From positions 37,387,505 to 37,451,504 of the forward strand of contig LS997567.1 in assembly GCA_000469685.2 (NCBI GenBank): 64,000 nt of DNA, read 5' to 3'. The stretch is from Haemonchus contortus (taxonomy: Eukaryota; Nematoda; Chromadorea; Rhabditida; Trichostrongylidae). The notes under the pieces were generated by a model, which saw only the letters and a list, made by a program, of their open reading frames with translations, was not told where the DNA came from and searched no databases. Positions 22,679 to 37,484 of this stretch are shown here, piece by piece. The position numbers were made by a program, and so were the translations under genes. Position 1 is the first letter of the stretch, and the number at the start of each line of letters is the position of its first letter.

Positions 22679-23516
22679 CTGAATCAGGGCGGTTTTGACT
22701 TGGTTTCTCGGAAAGTCAAACGAACTTCAGGAAAGTGACCAGCATGATGGCCAGGTTTCTTCACGAAAGCTCCGAAAGTAAAGAATGCTATGCCTCGGGC
22801 CTCTCGAGCGATGATCCATCCACTGGGTCACTCTGGTCTTGACAAAGACGAAGACGTTTCTGATGCCCGTTCGAGGAAATTGATGATCAACGGGACAACA
22901 GGTATCGCAGGTGATTTCAGAACGTAGGAGGCGGAAATGGGTAGACGTTTATTTGCTTCAAAAGTGTAGGTGCTTCAGTCCTTTGATGGTGGATCTATCT
23001 ATCCGAAGTCGTCAGAACATATGTATGTAGTTCTGTGGGCATATATCCTGACCATGACAGAATCCTTGATTTTTGCTTCGATAAAGTTATGAATTACCTT
23101 ATCATCTTCCCTTACAAGACTAGTGTTGTAAACGGTATTTGCTGTTACTGGACGGGCAAAGACTTTTACGAGACGCTAGAAATTATGGAAGGTTAACTGT
23201 AATTAAAGAGCTTTTGTCTAGAAGAAAAAAGAAAAATGGTTACTACTGCTTTGTGAGTCATAGAAAGTTAACATCTCATCGACCCATACAATGTAACAGG
23301 AAAAAGGTTACGTTGTGCTAATCGATTCACCTTTCAAAATCGATTCGGCAGCATAAGCAGCTAAATGTGGCGGGAATGAAAGGTGAAGCTGTTGGAGTTG
23401 ACGAATTCCTTCTTTTTGGATTGCTCACATTCGAATTCAATCAGGATCTTAGTGATGTTTTGATTGCGTGGCTAGTCTATACAAAGACTTGCGGCGGCCA
23501 GGGTGTGGTGCAGAAG

Positions 23517-23751
23517 GAACGAAATGGTCGCGTTGCGGCGAGAGAGACGCCGCGCGCAAAAGAATGTGGCACGATGCAGCAGCAAGTAAGAAATTCAGGA
23601 ACAAAAGAACTACCAGTAGAATCATGCCATGAGTAATAGTCGCTTAACGATTGAGCTGTACGAAGTACGTGTAATAGTGGCAAGTGAAGCCGCGACGGCC
23701 GCGTGCGGCGAATCGACTACAAGAAACTATTTCTATTGCCCGTCTCACCAG
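23517..23751 (+). repeat. ~240 bp interspersed repeat, copy 2
   Basis: It starts ggaacgaaatggtcgcgttg and ends near ttgcccgtctcaccagg. It is in direct orientation with the copy at 23816 and opposite to the one at 17261. Confidence 0.75.
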
Positions 23752-23815
23752 GACCCCGCTCGGACGCTTCTTCATGTTGACTATGGAATGATCAACTGCA
23801 TAAAGTTGTCGCAGT

Positions 23816-24056
23816 AGGAACGAGATCGTCGCGTCGCGGCGAGAGAGACGCCGCGCGCAAAAGAATGTGGCACGATGCAGCAGCAAGTAAGAAATTCAGG
23901 AACAAAAGGACTACCAGTAGAATCATGCCGAAAGTAACATCGCACAGCGATTGAGTTGTTTGAATAACGCTAGCACCGTTACAACGAGGCCAATGGTCCG
24001 CGACAGCCGCGTGCGGAGGATCGGTTACTCAAACTGTCCCTACTGCCCGTCTCCCA
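23816..24056 (+). repeat. ~240 bp interspersed repeat, copy 3
   Basis: It starts ggaacgagatcgtcgcgtcg and ends near actgcccgtctcccac. About 65 bp separates it from copy 2. Near identity over the first 100 bp (gcgagagagacgccgcgcgc onwards) against clear divergence later suggests a recent local duplication or gene conversion of that half. Confidence 0.75.
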
Positions 24057-24059
24057 CAA

Positions 24060-27000
24060 GTGCAGCAGCAACAGATTTCCAATTGTTTGGAGGTATTGTA
24101 TCCATGCTGGATGTTATGAACATAGTACTTAGCGATCAAGCTGATTCACATCGCCTTCATTAAGATCTATGGTAGTATGCTCATACACACGGGTAACAAC
24201 CCTTGATTATCTTTGCAGTAATCTGGAGGTAGCCTGATATTCGATGTCAATTCAAGCAAAAGTAGCTTGCTCCAAAACGTGATTGATGACTGGCGTTCCT
24301 TGCAGCAAAAAATCCATTTGGTCCCATACCGAAGGCCTGCGATGGTATTGGGAATGGGTTCTGCAGGATGCTGAATGAATCTTTCGATCAGAAAGACTAG
24401 GCTAATTCTGTTCAATTTCGTGATTCCACCTGATGGGCGTGGACGTTACCCGTTATAACACCTAGGATGCGAAGTGTGTTGATGAATCAAACGACTTCAT
24501 CTTCTATCCCGCTAGCCTCGCAAAATCATTTACAGTTACTTCCTTTGCCCAGTGCTTCGAAGTGAGCAGATCGTCACTGAAAGCGTCAAAGGAAATGGTC
24601 TCAGTCCTTTCGATTTCCACGACGACTTCTTTGTGAAAGGGTGAAATTTTGGTCATAGCTAGGCTTAAAAGACTACAAAGTACTTTCATGGGTGAATAAA
24701 GATGCCCTTGTTGCTGAGCGTTTGTGCAACCGCCTCTAAACCAAAGTAGTCCATTATGCCTCTAATTCGATAAAATTTCCGGTCATGCCTTACTGTCACG
24801 CTATGTACTTCAGTGACTCTTCTGGACCAGGTGTGGCGGAACCTCTTTATAATTTTTTCCCTTACCCGGTAAAGAGCCTTTACATACAGTCGAGGGTGAT
24901 TCATCAGGGAAGTTTGGAAATTACCGGCTATAGCCAGATCGGGTACTAATTGCTAATCTCGTAAAGATGGTTATCTTTATTCAAACGATTGCAAATAAAA
25001 CTCAACAGCGCCTGTGTACGGTATGAATTTTTCGAGTTCATTTAATATGTAACAAAAAAAAGGACTTTGTGAAAAGTCATCTGCCAGTAGTTCAACTACT
25101 TTCAGCGTTATACTACAAACTACTCTACAAATGCATTAAAGGCGAACTCCAATGAGACCTGTAAAGTCATTTACGCAATCAAAACTGCAACAACTACTGA
25201 CTCATTGCTTTCTCGTTACATTAGTCACAAGTACAGTGCATGTATGCGTTTTTGAAAGGGTTGTTAAATCCCTCAGGGGCTGTAAATTTATTCTGTAGGG
25301 CTGACTTTCGTAAGACCACAAACGACTTTTTCCCTTTGAAATATTGGGCAATTTCAAAGAGGGCCGGACGTTTTGAACTTCGCTTTGGCAGGAAATTGAC
25401 AAGCCTGTCTTTAAATTACCGGATCCGAGCAGCAGAGGTATAGGGGGAAGCCGCAAAGAATGGGAAAGGAGCTTTAGTGACCAAAATTCACAAGTGATTA
25501 TCAGGTGAACGTCTATGGGATATCAAACATACCGAATGGGTTGTAGTTAAGATATTTTCATTATAGGTTCTATAAAATGCTTAGCCAGAAATAAATTCAT
25601 ACCTTATAAATACGGCTTAAGACATAAATTCCTTACTAAAATATTAGACACATTATGGTAATATTGGTTACGCAACTACTTAACTTCCTGATCAGGCTAT
25701 TAAGATTAGTCATGAGTCCCCTGCACTAGAATTAAAGTTGCACTACTTTTTCATTTCAACCGGGTGATTCTTCTAAGGCTGTGATAATCGTAATGGCGGG
25801 TCGGAGGCTGAAATGTCAGGGGTAGGGAATACCTAACATCCAAAAATTCGGTCTCCGATCCCACGGATATGTTAGTGTCTGTTTGGGAGTGACGTTATCC
25901 CTAGCGTCATCTGCCTACTGAAATCAAAAGTGGATGCTCCTCAACTACCATACAGCTCTTATTACCTATCTAAACTTTCTGTAGTGCACTTCTGCTTCGG
26001 TCCATTTTGTTGCTCCTACACACCTGACTGGAGATCTTCCTACCTTTTGTTTTGAACCATGTTTTACTTTCATTTGATTGCAGGTTGTTGAAATAATGTG
26101 ATCATGGAATTGTAGTTCATGCACCTAAGCGTGTACCAAACAAAAAAATAAATAAATGTTGATGACGCTGACTGCAAGCCCATCGTGCCTTTGTAAGTTC
26201 AAGTTTCCAAGGCATAGGTGAGTGCAGAGAGGGCAAAAGTACCCTAGTGTCGATGAGAATGGTGCTGAGGCTGATGTTTTTTGCGGCTACCTTTTTCATG
26301 CTCTTAACTCCTTTGTATTACTTCTTGGTTCCTTTGAAATTTGACTTATTACATGTAATGGTATCGTACTCTTTTGTTCTCCCTTACCCCACTGACGAGC
26401 ACGGAGGGAGATGATTGTCAGGTTGGGCTTCCGTCTAGGGCACAGATTTCAAACGGATTTCGAACTTCATTTTTGCTTCATCCTTTATCCCACCCACTTA
26501 ATTGTGAAAAATTTTGGAAACGTGAACATTTATAGTACTTCATTACAAACGTCTCCAACTATTTCGTTGAATCGAAGGCGCAGCTCCACCACCCCATTAT
26601 CTCATCTCAAGATATTCTGAAAAACGGATGCTAATTGGTGTCAAAGTGCTTCCTGGACGCTGAAAGCGGGTCATCGACAACGATAGGACCCACTTAACTG
26701 AACACTCAAGTATTAGCTTTCTGCCTCTTCTGCTCTTCATCTTATTTACTTAAAGCTTTGCACACTTTGAATGATTCGACCCTGCAAAATCGGCAAAAAA
26801 GACATGATCCTATGACAAATTATCAAATTTGACTTGAAAATATTTGAAAAGGATGTCCCCACGAGAAAAGGCTTGACAATGATTAGTTTTATTCAATTTA
26901 TCAGTGCCTCTATGTCTTAGAACTGGCTTTGGGAACCCATTTTCAGACGGAGAAACACCATCCCCAGATAAGTGCAATGCATTTATGTACATTTACTCAG

Positions 27001-29500
27001 GAAACCTCGCCCACAATGTTGTATTTGACAATTTCGCTAAAAAGTAATCTTCGTCAAGGAATGTACCTGAACTGTGTTCGCACCAATAAAATGAACCTTT
27101 CCGGAAATTAAAGTTAAACAGCAAGAAACAGTGAGTGGCCACAAATTGCATGCGTTACCAGTAAATGTTTTAAAAGGGGTATATCACGTGGTGTCTTTGC
27201 CCTTTTCAAAACACTCGCACATCTGGCTCCGAAGTGGAAGAAAATCATGCTCAGATTGCTTCAGGATAGTCGTTTACGCAGTACTGGACTGGATCGATCA
27301 CTGTCACACCATTATCACAGCATTTTTTTGAAGCAGTAAGTAGTCTGACCAGGTGGCATAACAGCTGAGAGTGCTTAACACAACAAACGCCCATCGAGAA
27401 TCCGAAACCGGCAGCCGAGCTGTCGGTCTACCCCATGGGATCGGTAGCTGCTACCAGTCCTGTCAGCTGAGTTGTAAAAGCACTGGCTCGAACAATTTCT
27501 GGCTTTCATTTGGAATTGACCTGGTCATATGCCCACTAGGGTATCGTTTTCATCCTGGGAAACTGAGTCGAAGTCGCCCAGATACGTGGCATTATTCCCA
27601 CTAGATCGATGTCGACTACTTTTCTGCTTCCGGTTATTCAACGGAACCCGGTGCTCCACAAACCCTCACACTCAGTCAGCTTAACCTCAGAAGGGGATCG
27701 CAATCATCTTTCAAAGCTTCATAGCAAAAACGTACTTTGATGACGATTCAATTTGGTGAGAGAAATGCATCATGAATTTGATGCTCGTTTGTTGTCGTGA
27801 CGAAAAACTGGAGACATGTTGTTGTCGTTGCTAACGAGCGTCCTTCTTCCGCATCGCCCACTTCAAAGAGCTCATCAGTATTGACAAGACGTCTTTAAAC
27901 TCAAATGGCCTGAGAAAAACAGCTTGTCATCGATTGACATACTTTACTGCCTATCAACACTGATTTTACCGGTACTGCTAAGTGAACAGAATGACCATAG
28001 GTGATCTGTCTCCGTAATGGACAGTCTCCGTTTCTCTTTCTCCCGATCTCTCACACACTCCACTGATGTGTCGAGTATGCTTCGACGGTGGAAAACGCGG
28101 TCGCGAACAAAAACGACCCTCACACATCCCTCGCTGCCTCTCCGTGTTGTCTCGTCCCCCCTTCTCCGTCTCCTAGGTTCTGACCTCGTCCAATAATAAC
28201 GCCGACCCAGGTCGGTCTTCTGCACAACATACCTCCCCTCATCCTGTTTTCAATGAGAAACCTTTTGACGTTCGCCGAGTTTAGTCGATGTCATCATTCC
28301 TCTCAGGAATTGCCCATTAAGAACGAATTCATTATGCTCTCTCCGAGTTTCCCCTATGTTAGATCTCTTCCTTGCACTTTGGCTTGATATATAGGAATGT
28401 ACCTATTAATCCTGAACCATCTTGGTATCCATTTTTCTGTCACGCCATATTTTGTCGCTGTCGATGTCTGGAAACCGATGGTCACAGGGGACGGACTGTG
28501 CAGCGCTATCAGAACATCTGCTTTGTATAAAAAGTTGAAATTACACTTTAGTCATCGTCTATCAGCTGATCTCTGAGAGCTGCTGTTCTTAGCATACTAT
28601 TGAATTTTTCTTGATGTTCTATTACACCAGCAGAACCGACCCTACATCCACTGGTGAGCTGCATAGCAGTAATTGGGTTTACTAGGTATATCATAAACAT
28701 GCCAGCTGTACCCAGCTCGAAAGCTGAGCGCCTTGGGGTTATTTGGCTCGGTTTTTCAAAGGCGAGCTTTACTTAACTCTAAGATAACATCACAAAAGTT
28801 TTTACCAGAGTTTCATTTTGATATAACGCCTTTTAGTGGCGTAGGGGCCCTAAAAATCCCGGATTTTTTATAGGATTTTGATTGTTGCTCTGTTTACTTA
28901 TTTGTATAGGCTGATATGACCAATACTATCAACATGGTCGTAATAATACTTGGACATTCCCGTATGTGCTTTCAACAATGGTCATTCAACACCTGACGGA
29001 CGGCGCATACGAGAGGCTTTTATTCATCATCGCACTGGTTCGCAGTTTGCGCAGTCTGTTAGCCACCCACCACCCACCCACCACCTCCAACCACCATCCA
29101 GTCGGCCAGCCGGCACCAACATCCTCGTGTTCTGTTCCCCCTTTCTGCCCCCCACACAGCTGGATATAGGATTCAGTGAACCACCACCACCACCAATCTG
29201 GCTCTCTTCCATTCTGATGCTCTATACGTTGCCATCGTTTTATATGCATGCTCAAATTATCGTCCCTCCCATCCATCTATCCACCATACCAACATCATAA
29301 TTCTAAACGGCCTATACACATGACAACCTGGTACCTGGTTATTTTAGTTACTGTTTTATGAACTCAATGCCTCAATTTGGATATTTGTGTTCTTGCTCAT
29401 ACAGAAAACTTGTTTTCTTCTTTAATGTTTATTCGATTTGCTGGGAGGGAGGTTTCATAGCAGCAGTGGCCAGTGTTTGAACAGTGATCGTATGGTAACC
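24060..29500. other. 5.4 kb stretch with no convincing gene
   Basis: Minus-strand frames at 24167-24415, 24504-24689 and 24686-24904 have somewhat protein-like composition in several frames at once, which would fit a decayed transposon, but no family motif is seen. A minus-strand Arg-rich frame at 27944-28225 and a proline-rich plus-strand frame at 28950-29300 look like composition effects. Confidence 0.35.
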
Positions 29501-29503
29501 GTA

Positions 29504-32500
29504 TCACCGTAGCCGATTGAAATTTCCATTGTTTACACAGGAACGTGTTTTCTTCATGTTTTTCATTTCTTTATCTTCTATTCCCGACGATGACAAGTCG
29601 AAGATCTTGCCAGCCGTTCCCACCACCGTGCTTGGCACGTCATACTTTATTGAGCAGACAGCTGTGTCCCTACTGCAAATATGAGTTGACATAATTCACT
29701 TTGCACTAAGTGCCCCGGGGGCTATTCGCCTATTATTGTGTCGCACTTTTGCTGGGCAAAAGGTCTCTAGGAGAATCTGTTTGTAATATGATTTAACATG
29801 ACGTGCATCCGTTTCACATCTCCTGTTGACTCGCCCACATAGAGGCAAAGTCAAGCAGTAACCTAATTGGGATCCCCATTCATCAACATCTATCCCAACT
29901 CAAATTCTATCATTTACTACGGCTTTCCGAGGCAGAACTGCCTATCGGCTCGTTTTTAGACGTCACACTACTCATCTATCAAGTTCCAACGTTTTCTATT
30001 TACTTTGCTGCTGTGCACAGCGGCTCTCATTCCTCCATCAAGTTCATCCATTACAGCACTACTCTGCTCACTTTAGTAGCTCATAACCAGTAAAATTTGT
30101 AATTATCTGAATTAGAACAAGTAATTTTCTGTACAAGTTTATATTACTTATCAGGACTAGAATAAATTTTCATTCTTTTTGAAAAGTGTAAGGAAGCTAG
30201 ATGTAAAGTAAGTTGTAAGGTAGTTTGAGTTTGTAATAACATATGCAGTAATAACTCTCCTGACACAAGTCCCAAGTCATTCAGTTTCACTTAAACGAAT
30301 ATTCCCCCCATGCTATGAAAGCAAATAAATTCGGACGAGATCCACAACTTTTTTAAGAACATCCACGCAATGGACTTCTGTCATCGCTAAACCTCGATGG
30401 GAGCTTGAATGATGAGAGAGAAATCGTTGAACTTGCTTTCATATGAACATGTGACCTTTTCAGAACCCTAATTAAAACATCATTCAATTAAGTTTTAAGT
30501 GGGAAACGGTGATTTCTAGTTAATTCTCAGCATACGCAATCAGACGTAATAGTGCTTGAGAATGGGCTCCAATGGGATTTCTTTTTGGCAATAAATTTTC
30601 ATTTCTCATTTCACTCTTTCGAACTGACCGACAGATTTCCATTTTAATTCCTGGGCTAGAAAGTGACGGCTTTGAGGTGTTCGGAAGCGGAAAAGTACGT
30701 TACCGTTTATAGATATGGCGGATCTGATCCAGCTCAAACTTGTTGGACTCTTCGTCTTCGAAGGATTCGAAAGTTGGCACGGGACGGTACATTGGCTGGC
30801 CACTGATGAGGTAGTTGAATAGCCTGAAAGGGAGAATATTCAGTTGCTTCTTTGGTCTTGTGCGGGAGTCGACTTTCTTACCCTCCCATTGTCACATACG
30901 GGCTGCAGACCTTTCACCGATCTTTCCTCTTTCTTCATACGTCATGAATGGGAGTGGGACTACCATTGAATGTTTGTAGTTATCACGTACTTGTCTTTTA
31001 CTTTTACAAAAACTTTTACTTTTAGAAAAAGTGCCATGTAGCCGTGGTAATGACTCTCCACTTCCGTTTTTCTCCAGAACACGACTTTGTAATTATTCAA
31101 CTTCAGAAAAAAACAACAGAAAAGCGGAAGGCATATAATGGGGAAAAGTAGTGGGAGGGGCAAAGATGTGAATTCGACAGTACCCACCTTAATTCAACTC
31201 AACCAAGCTCTACTTGAAAAAGGCTCAAAGCAGAAATTTCCCCTTGAATCGCCAATTTGGGACGACTTCTTCTTCACAACCCTCTCCCACTACCAAGTAG
31301 CCAACTTCCCTGCACAAAACCTTTCCTGTAAAAGAAGTATAAACGTAGCAGAGGCGACTATCGTTCTCGTAACCCATGAACAATCGTTGACACAACAATG
31401 GTGTGCTCATTTTGCGTATTCATGAATTAGCAATCGCAAAAACCCATCCCACGTCATTCGTGCCCTATCCCGTCGTCGACGCCACTCTAGCCTCCCTCGC
31501 ATTCTGTTCATATTCGCGGCACTCTCTGTCCTCTGTGCATTTCAATCCCTACTTGTCATGCTCTGATGATTTCGTAGTTTTGTTTTTCCTCCTGCAGAAT
31601 TTTATCGTCAAGCAAACAGTAGCCTCAAGTTCATTCCTCCAAGTTCATACGGTCAAGGTGTACGTGGAAAAAGTCGGGATGAATTTTTATCGCGCTCTCC
31701 TATTTGAGACTCCCAGAAGGCGCCTAGATCTTTTGGTATGTAACCTATTTACAGGAGTTAGGCTCTTGTTCTCGTTCCGTTACAAGTTTCAAAGTTTTAC
31801 TTTCGGATCCACAATTCGTACTGTAACTTTTATACGTCAAACACTACAATCGAATTGCTCAGCTGCATTTCAATAGGTGCGCTGAAGCGAAATAAGTATA
31901 ATACTCACCTGAGGTACATCCCCATTCATTATGGGACGGTTCCCATTCTATTCATTCCACTCGGTGTTCAGTGCAACGAATTTTCTCCTCAAGATATGGG
32001 GAACGTAAGGTGTGAATCTGGGACAAGAACGGCTTCAGGATGGGGTGTTGAATAAGCTACCCATCAACAGAACATCTGCCTTACAGTTTACCTTTTTGTT
32101 ACTTTTCGCCTTTCCGTTCCTCAAAGCCATAAGGGGAAAGCATAAGGTGGAGGACAGGGCAATGTATTGGCTCGGATATCACCATGAAGTATTGTTTTCG
32201 AACTACTACAAAAAGACGGCAGTATGTATCCAGAGAAAAACCTGGAGATCTTGAATAGTACGTGTTACTCTGCGGGTTTGTCCATACCAACAGATCAGTC
32301 CAGGCTAAGGGACCCACAAAACTCAAATTGAAGGGAGAGATAACGTTGAGCAGGGCAATTTCTCAAAATCCGGGGTTCATAGCAAAATTAGAAATGATGT
32401 TGATGCTTCAATTTAGACGGTATTACTTGTAACTATCGAAGTCGATGCGCTTTTTTCTCTCCCCTTCCCTAGCCCGACGTCCAGTGATGTCCTGCAAAGT

Positions 32501-33072
32501 GATCCTATTCCTATTTCCCTCCGTTAGTCACCAGTCAGCTGTTGAACTGTGTTTTCGTCAAAACCGTGCCCGACATTCGCTGGTGACTAATGGTTCATTG
32601 AGAGGGCCGGTCCTTCACTCAAACCGGAGGGACAGAGTGATGCATTTCACATCAAAATCCGATATTTCCAAGCCCAGTTTTGGAAAGTGCAAGGAAAAAA
32701 ATGAAAAGGAAAAATCGAGTTCACATCGAAACCGAAGCCGATTTTTATGCAAGAAATAGTGAAAGCTGCGAGGGGAATGAATGGAGTTAATTGGCAGGGA
32801 TAGAAGCTGAAAACACATTCTTAAAGAAGTGGGAAATAAAATCGCCACCGGAAAAAAATGAGTTTTCCTTTGCTATTGGCTCCCTTCATGTCAGGTCATT
32901 TCCTTATCCATTGGATCTTGAACCCCTCTTTCCACAAAAGAAGCCAGTACTTAGGTAACGAAATGTTCAAACGAATATTTACTTGCAATTGATCTTGCGT
33001 CAATTGGATCTTACCAGTTAGGTTCTGCACCATGGAACCAGCAGAACCTTTGCAGTTGTGAACGATACACCT
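29504..33072 (-). CDS. Four 3' exons of an unrecognised gene, all phases consistent
   Basis: Exons, 5' to 3': 33072-33015, 30902-30882 (21 nt), 30823-30704, 29672-29504 with TGA at the end. Acceptors are gcttgcag, gtctgcag, cctttcag and atttgcag; donors are gtaaga, gtaaga and gtaacg. Codons split 2/1 at each junction and stay open. Visible residues include VYRSQLQRFCWFHGAEPN, LFNYLISGQPMYRPVPTFES, FEDEESNKFELDQIRHIYK and VPSTVVGTAGKIFDLSSSGI, ending in a basic tail. The family is not recognised. The first exon seen needs a 1-nt carry from an exon further upstream that I could not place. Two possible plus-strand exons lie within its 2.1 kb intron. Confidence 0.55.
31598..32004 (+). CDS. Two possible exons of a plus-strand gene nested in an intron of the opposite gene
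   Basis: Exon 31598-31735 has a strong acceptor (tttttcctcctgcag) and donor (gtatgt). It is open for 46 codons, containing FLQVHTVKVYVEKVGMNFYR and LLFETPRRRLDLL. Exon 31972-32004 (acceptor ggtgttcag, donor gtaagg) adds 11 codons. Both are phase 0 and would join. The strand-loop-strand pattern VKVYVEKVG...YRALLFET recalls a ubiquitin-like Ras-association or FERM start, but this is weak. A competing minus-strand exon reading of 31911-31949 also exists. No further exons were placed. Confidence 0.35.
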
Positions 33073-33079
33073 CTGCAAG

Positions 33080-35050
33080 CATAGCACTCTTCTAATGCCT
33101 GGCTTCGTAGGCAGTGGTCATGCAACGGTCTGTGCCCTTCGGTACCGGTTGAGAATGTGCCACCTGGGACTCATGCTCAACCCATACAAGAGGGGAAGGA
33201 TTATCATGGGACATGGTTGCATTAATGTTCATATTGCAGCACTTTAAAAATGGTTAATAGTCAGAGTTCGCGCCGTAAGAAGGGGCTCAATTATTAGGAA
33301 ATGTTGTGAATCACATTCTTTCCTGATTTATTGCTCTTGGCTCTGAAGTGCAATGTCCCTAAAAAGACCATAGTATCATTTTGTTATCAGACATGTGAAA
33401 GCTCGTCGTCTGATCCTCCAGCCATTTACGAAATAATTTATGCCATGTAAATGGTCACTGCCTTAAAATTTGGAATAAGAACGAATTCGTGGCTCACCTC
33501 ATTACCACCCCTTGGCAGTGGTCAACTAGGAGACTGCTGTTGAATGTACCAGGATCTTGAAAGATTTTCTTGGTATGGCGTATGTTATAGAGCTTCGAGG
33601 AAAGGTCGTTTCGGTCTCAATGTAGGAAGCCACCGCTTGGAGAACCCCACTCCTTGTCGGGATCTCGGCTAAGAAAGAATTGGGAGGGGAAAGAGCAGGA
33701 GTGATGAGATCTCCATTAAAAGGAGTGCTCGCACTGACTGGTCCAAGTCTCCCTGAGGCCATGGCTTATCTAGGTCAGTAGAACAGCAACTATACCTCAT
33801 ACCAACTGATGCAGGTTCACTCGGGATAACAGGCCTCTCAGTAGGTCTAAAATGTATGGAGAGTGACTGCTGTTTCGCTGGAAGAGAACATGCAGAAAAC
33901 GTCCCAAAAAACCAACCGAATCCGAACAGGGCCAAATTTAGTTAGCCAACTGGTAAGGAGTGCGAAATTATAGCCCGAATCCTTTAGAAGAGGACGGGAT
34001 TCTTATTTTTCATGTTACTTACTCAACCTTTCCTCTCAATTGGGTTTCTTATAGCCTTGAATCCAAAACGATGTCATAAGCGTGTGTGTCGCAAGTGGGA
34101 GTGGGAATGTCCAGGATGTGCTTGTTTTCTGCCTAATTAGCTCAACACTCGGGCGTTCTCTTCCTGCTAATTGTCACGTCTGTCCTCCAATCGATCCCTT
34201 TGCCGAGATGCTTAGAGAAGACGGATGAATCAAGCTTCATTCTGAGAATCAAGCCAAAGCTAAGAAAATGGGTCACTGACATATTTCAACCAATCTCTAG
34301 TGAATTGGGTCGGACTGCATCGCAGGGGTTGAATTGAACCAAAAGAAAAGAAAATTGTAGGGAAATAAGCAGTAATTTCTAGAATGGGCTTAAACAACTT
34401 TGATTTAGTGCAATGTTTTCGACAGAAGACTTATGATCCTTTTCAAACGCGGTCGAGATGATTGCACTGCTTGAGCTTAATCAAAGATACATCCCCCTTG
34501 TGATCATTGTTGCCTACAAAAAGGAGGCGGTAAGCGAAAAGTGAGCCTTGAACCTGAAAGAACTGCTCGAAACCAGAAAATCGAAGCAGTTTTGTAAACA
34601 TTTTTCGAAGGGATATGCCCACTGTGAAGATGCAGCTTTGCTGTCTGCACTCTGTCGTTCTGCAGTGAAGACGCAGGAACGGCTAGATGTAAGAGAGTGC
34701 AGACAGCAAGAGGAATTCTGCATTAAATCCCCAGAACGCTGCTCACTGAATGCCGTTGTTTATTGAGAGTCATCAGATCCTACTTACTTACTTCTTGTGA
34801 GACCGACAAACCTTTTCTGAGCAATACTTTCGACCCGCTTTTTTCCCTGCCCCAAGTCTAGCGGTAACGATGACCTTTGACGTTCTGAAAGTATTGATGG
34901 GAGTTTTCCCCTATTTAGTCACCTGTGAAAAGTTTGATGGGATATTGAACTGCTCTTTTTTGGAGAATGGCAAACAACTAGTTGTACTTGAAAAGTAGTT
35001 GGAACAGCTTTGCATAGTGTACATAACACTGGGTGCGGAGGTGATATATG
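33080..35050. other. Spacer with unassigned open segments
   Basis: A minus-strand segment at about 33530-33762 (contains STPFNGDLITPALSPPNSFL) and a plus-strand segment at 33842-33945 (acceptor cctctcag, ending KFS then TAG) each look partly coding, but neither fits neighbouring exons in phase. The stretch near 34790-34860 may be repeat-derived. Confidence 0.3.
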
Positions 35051-35054
35051 TATG

Positions 35055-35325
35055 TAGTGGCAAGTGGTGCATTTCACACATGGTTCAGGGTTCGAATTCC
35101 GGATCGATGCTCACCTAGGCCAATCAATCCCTAATCGGTTAATTGGTATCAGACTCGCTGGGCATAATAGAAGCACTGGTTTGTACATCAGCCGGCTACC
35201 ACAAGTCATTGTATGGACACATACGCATTCAATGAAACACTACGATTATGGAAGGATGTCGCCTGCGGGGTGCATCCCGAAACGGGATTGGCTTAAACTT
35301 TGTCCTTGTATCCTTTATTGAAGAA
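35055..35325 (+). repeat. SINE-like strongylid interspersed repeat
   Basis: It contains a tRNA-promoter-like block (gggttcgaattcc at 35088-35100, a slightly altered B box) and a 3' body with ggtatcagactcgctgggca and catcagccggctaccacaag. I recognise this arrangement from strongylid repeat families. A related copy lies at 38640-38830 on the other strand. Confidence 0.5.
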
Positions 35326-35936
35326 GAAAGAAGCTCGTAAAAGGATGAAGCTACAGAAACTTCTGACTGTATCTGATACTCTCTAACCATTGACTACTGT
35401 TGAGACAGGCTTGATGTTTGTGTTTACATTTACCAGTTGATGGGCGGGGCTTTTGAAATTGGTGAAACCATTAGGCTCGCGCAAGGCTCTAGAGTGGTTC
35501 TTCACGAAATCATTAAAGAACTGCTACTCATCTGAGTACACATCTCGAAGCAACCCACCTGCCATTTATAATTTACAGTAACTCAGTAACTTGTATGCAC
35601 TTGAGATAACATTTCTAGTTACAATCTTTTTGCCTTATACCTGAAATACGAGCAACGAGTTCTTTGAAAGACTCACGGTGTTTTTTACTTTTTTCACACT
35701 ATTATTATTATAAAAAGCCGATTTCATTCAACTAATTACGTTTCGCAGGTTAGGACATTCGTAAGAAAAACGTGCAAGTACAACCTGGTTTCCATATACT
35801 TTGTAATTTTAGAATTAACTACATATTTGCTACAGTGTTATATTTATTCGTCGTCATAAGTATGCGAACTTTGTGTCAAAAGCGAAGCGGTAAAGCCTGA
35901 ATACAATATCAGTGGATATAATTAACAGATTATGTG

Positions 35937-37484
<1,548 letters not shown>

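Noticed and set aside
24504..24904. Adjacent minus-strand frames suggesting a retrotransposon pol remnant
   Set aside because: No reverse transcriptase, integrase or protease motif could be identified.
28950..29300. Proline/histidine-rich frame of 116 codons
   Set aside because: Driven by a ccacc-rich low-complexity stretch; both strands are open and there are no splice borders.
31911..31949. Minus-strand 39-nt candidate exon with strong gtgagt donor
   Set aside because: Its phase would break the otherwise consistent minus-strand gene 29504-33072.
33526..33762. Minus-strand frame with acceptor cctcag and donor gtacat
   Set aside because: Protein-like, but every possible donor gives the wrong phase for the next exon at 33072.
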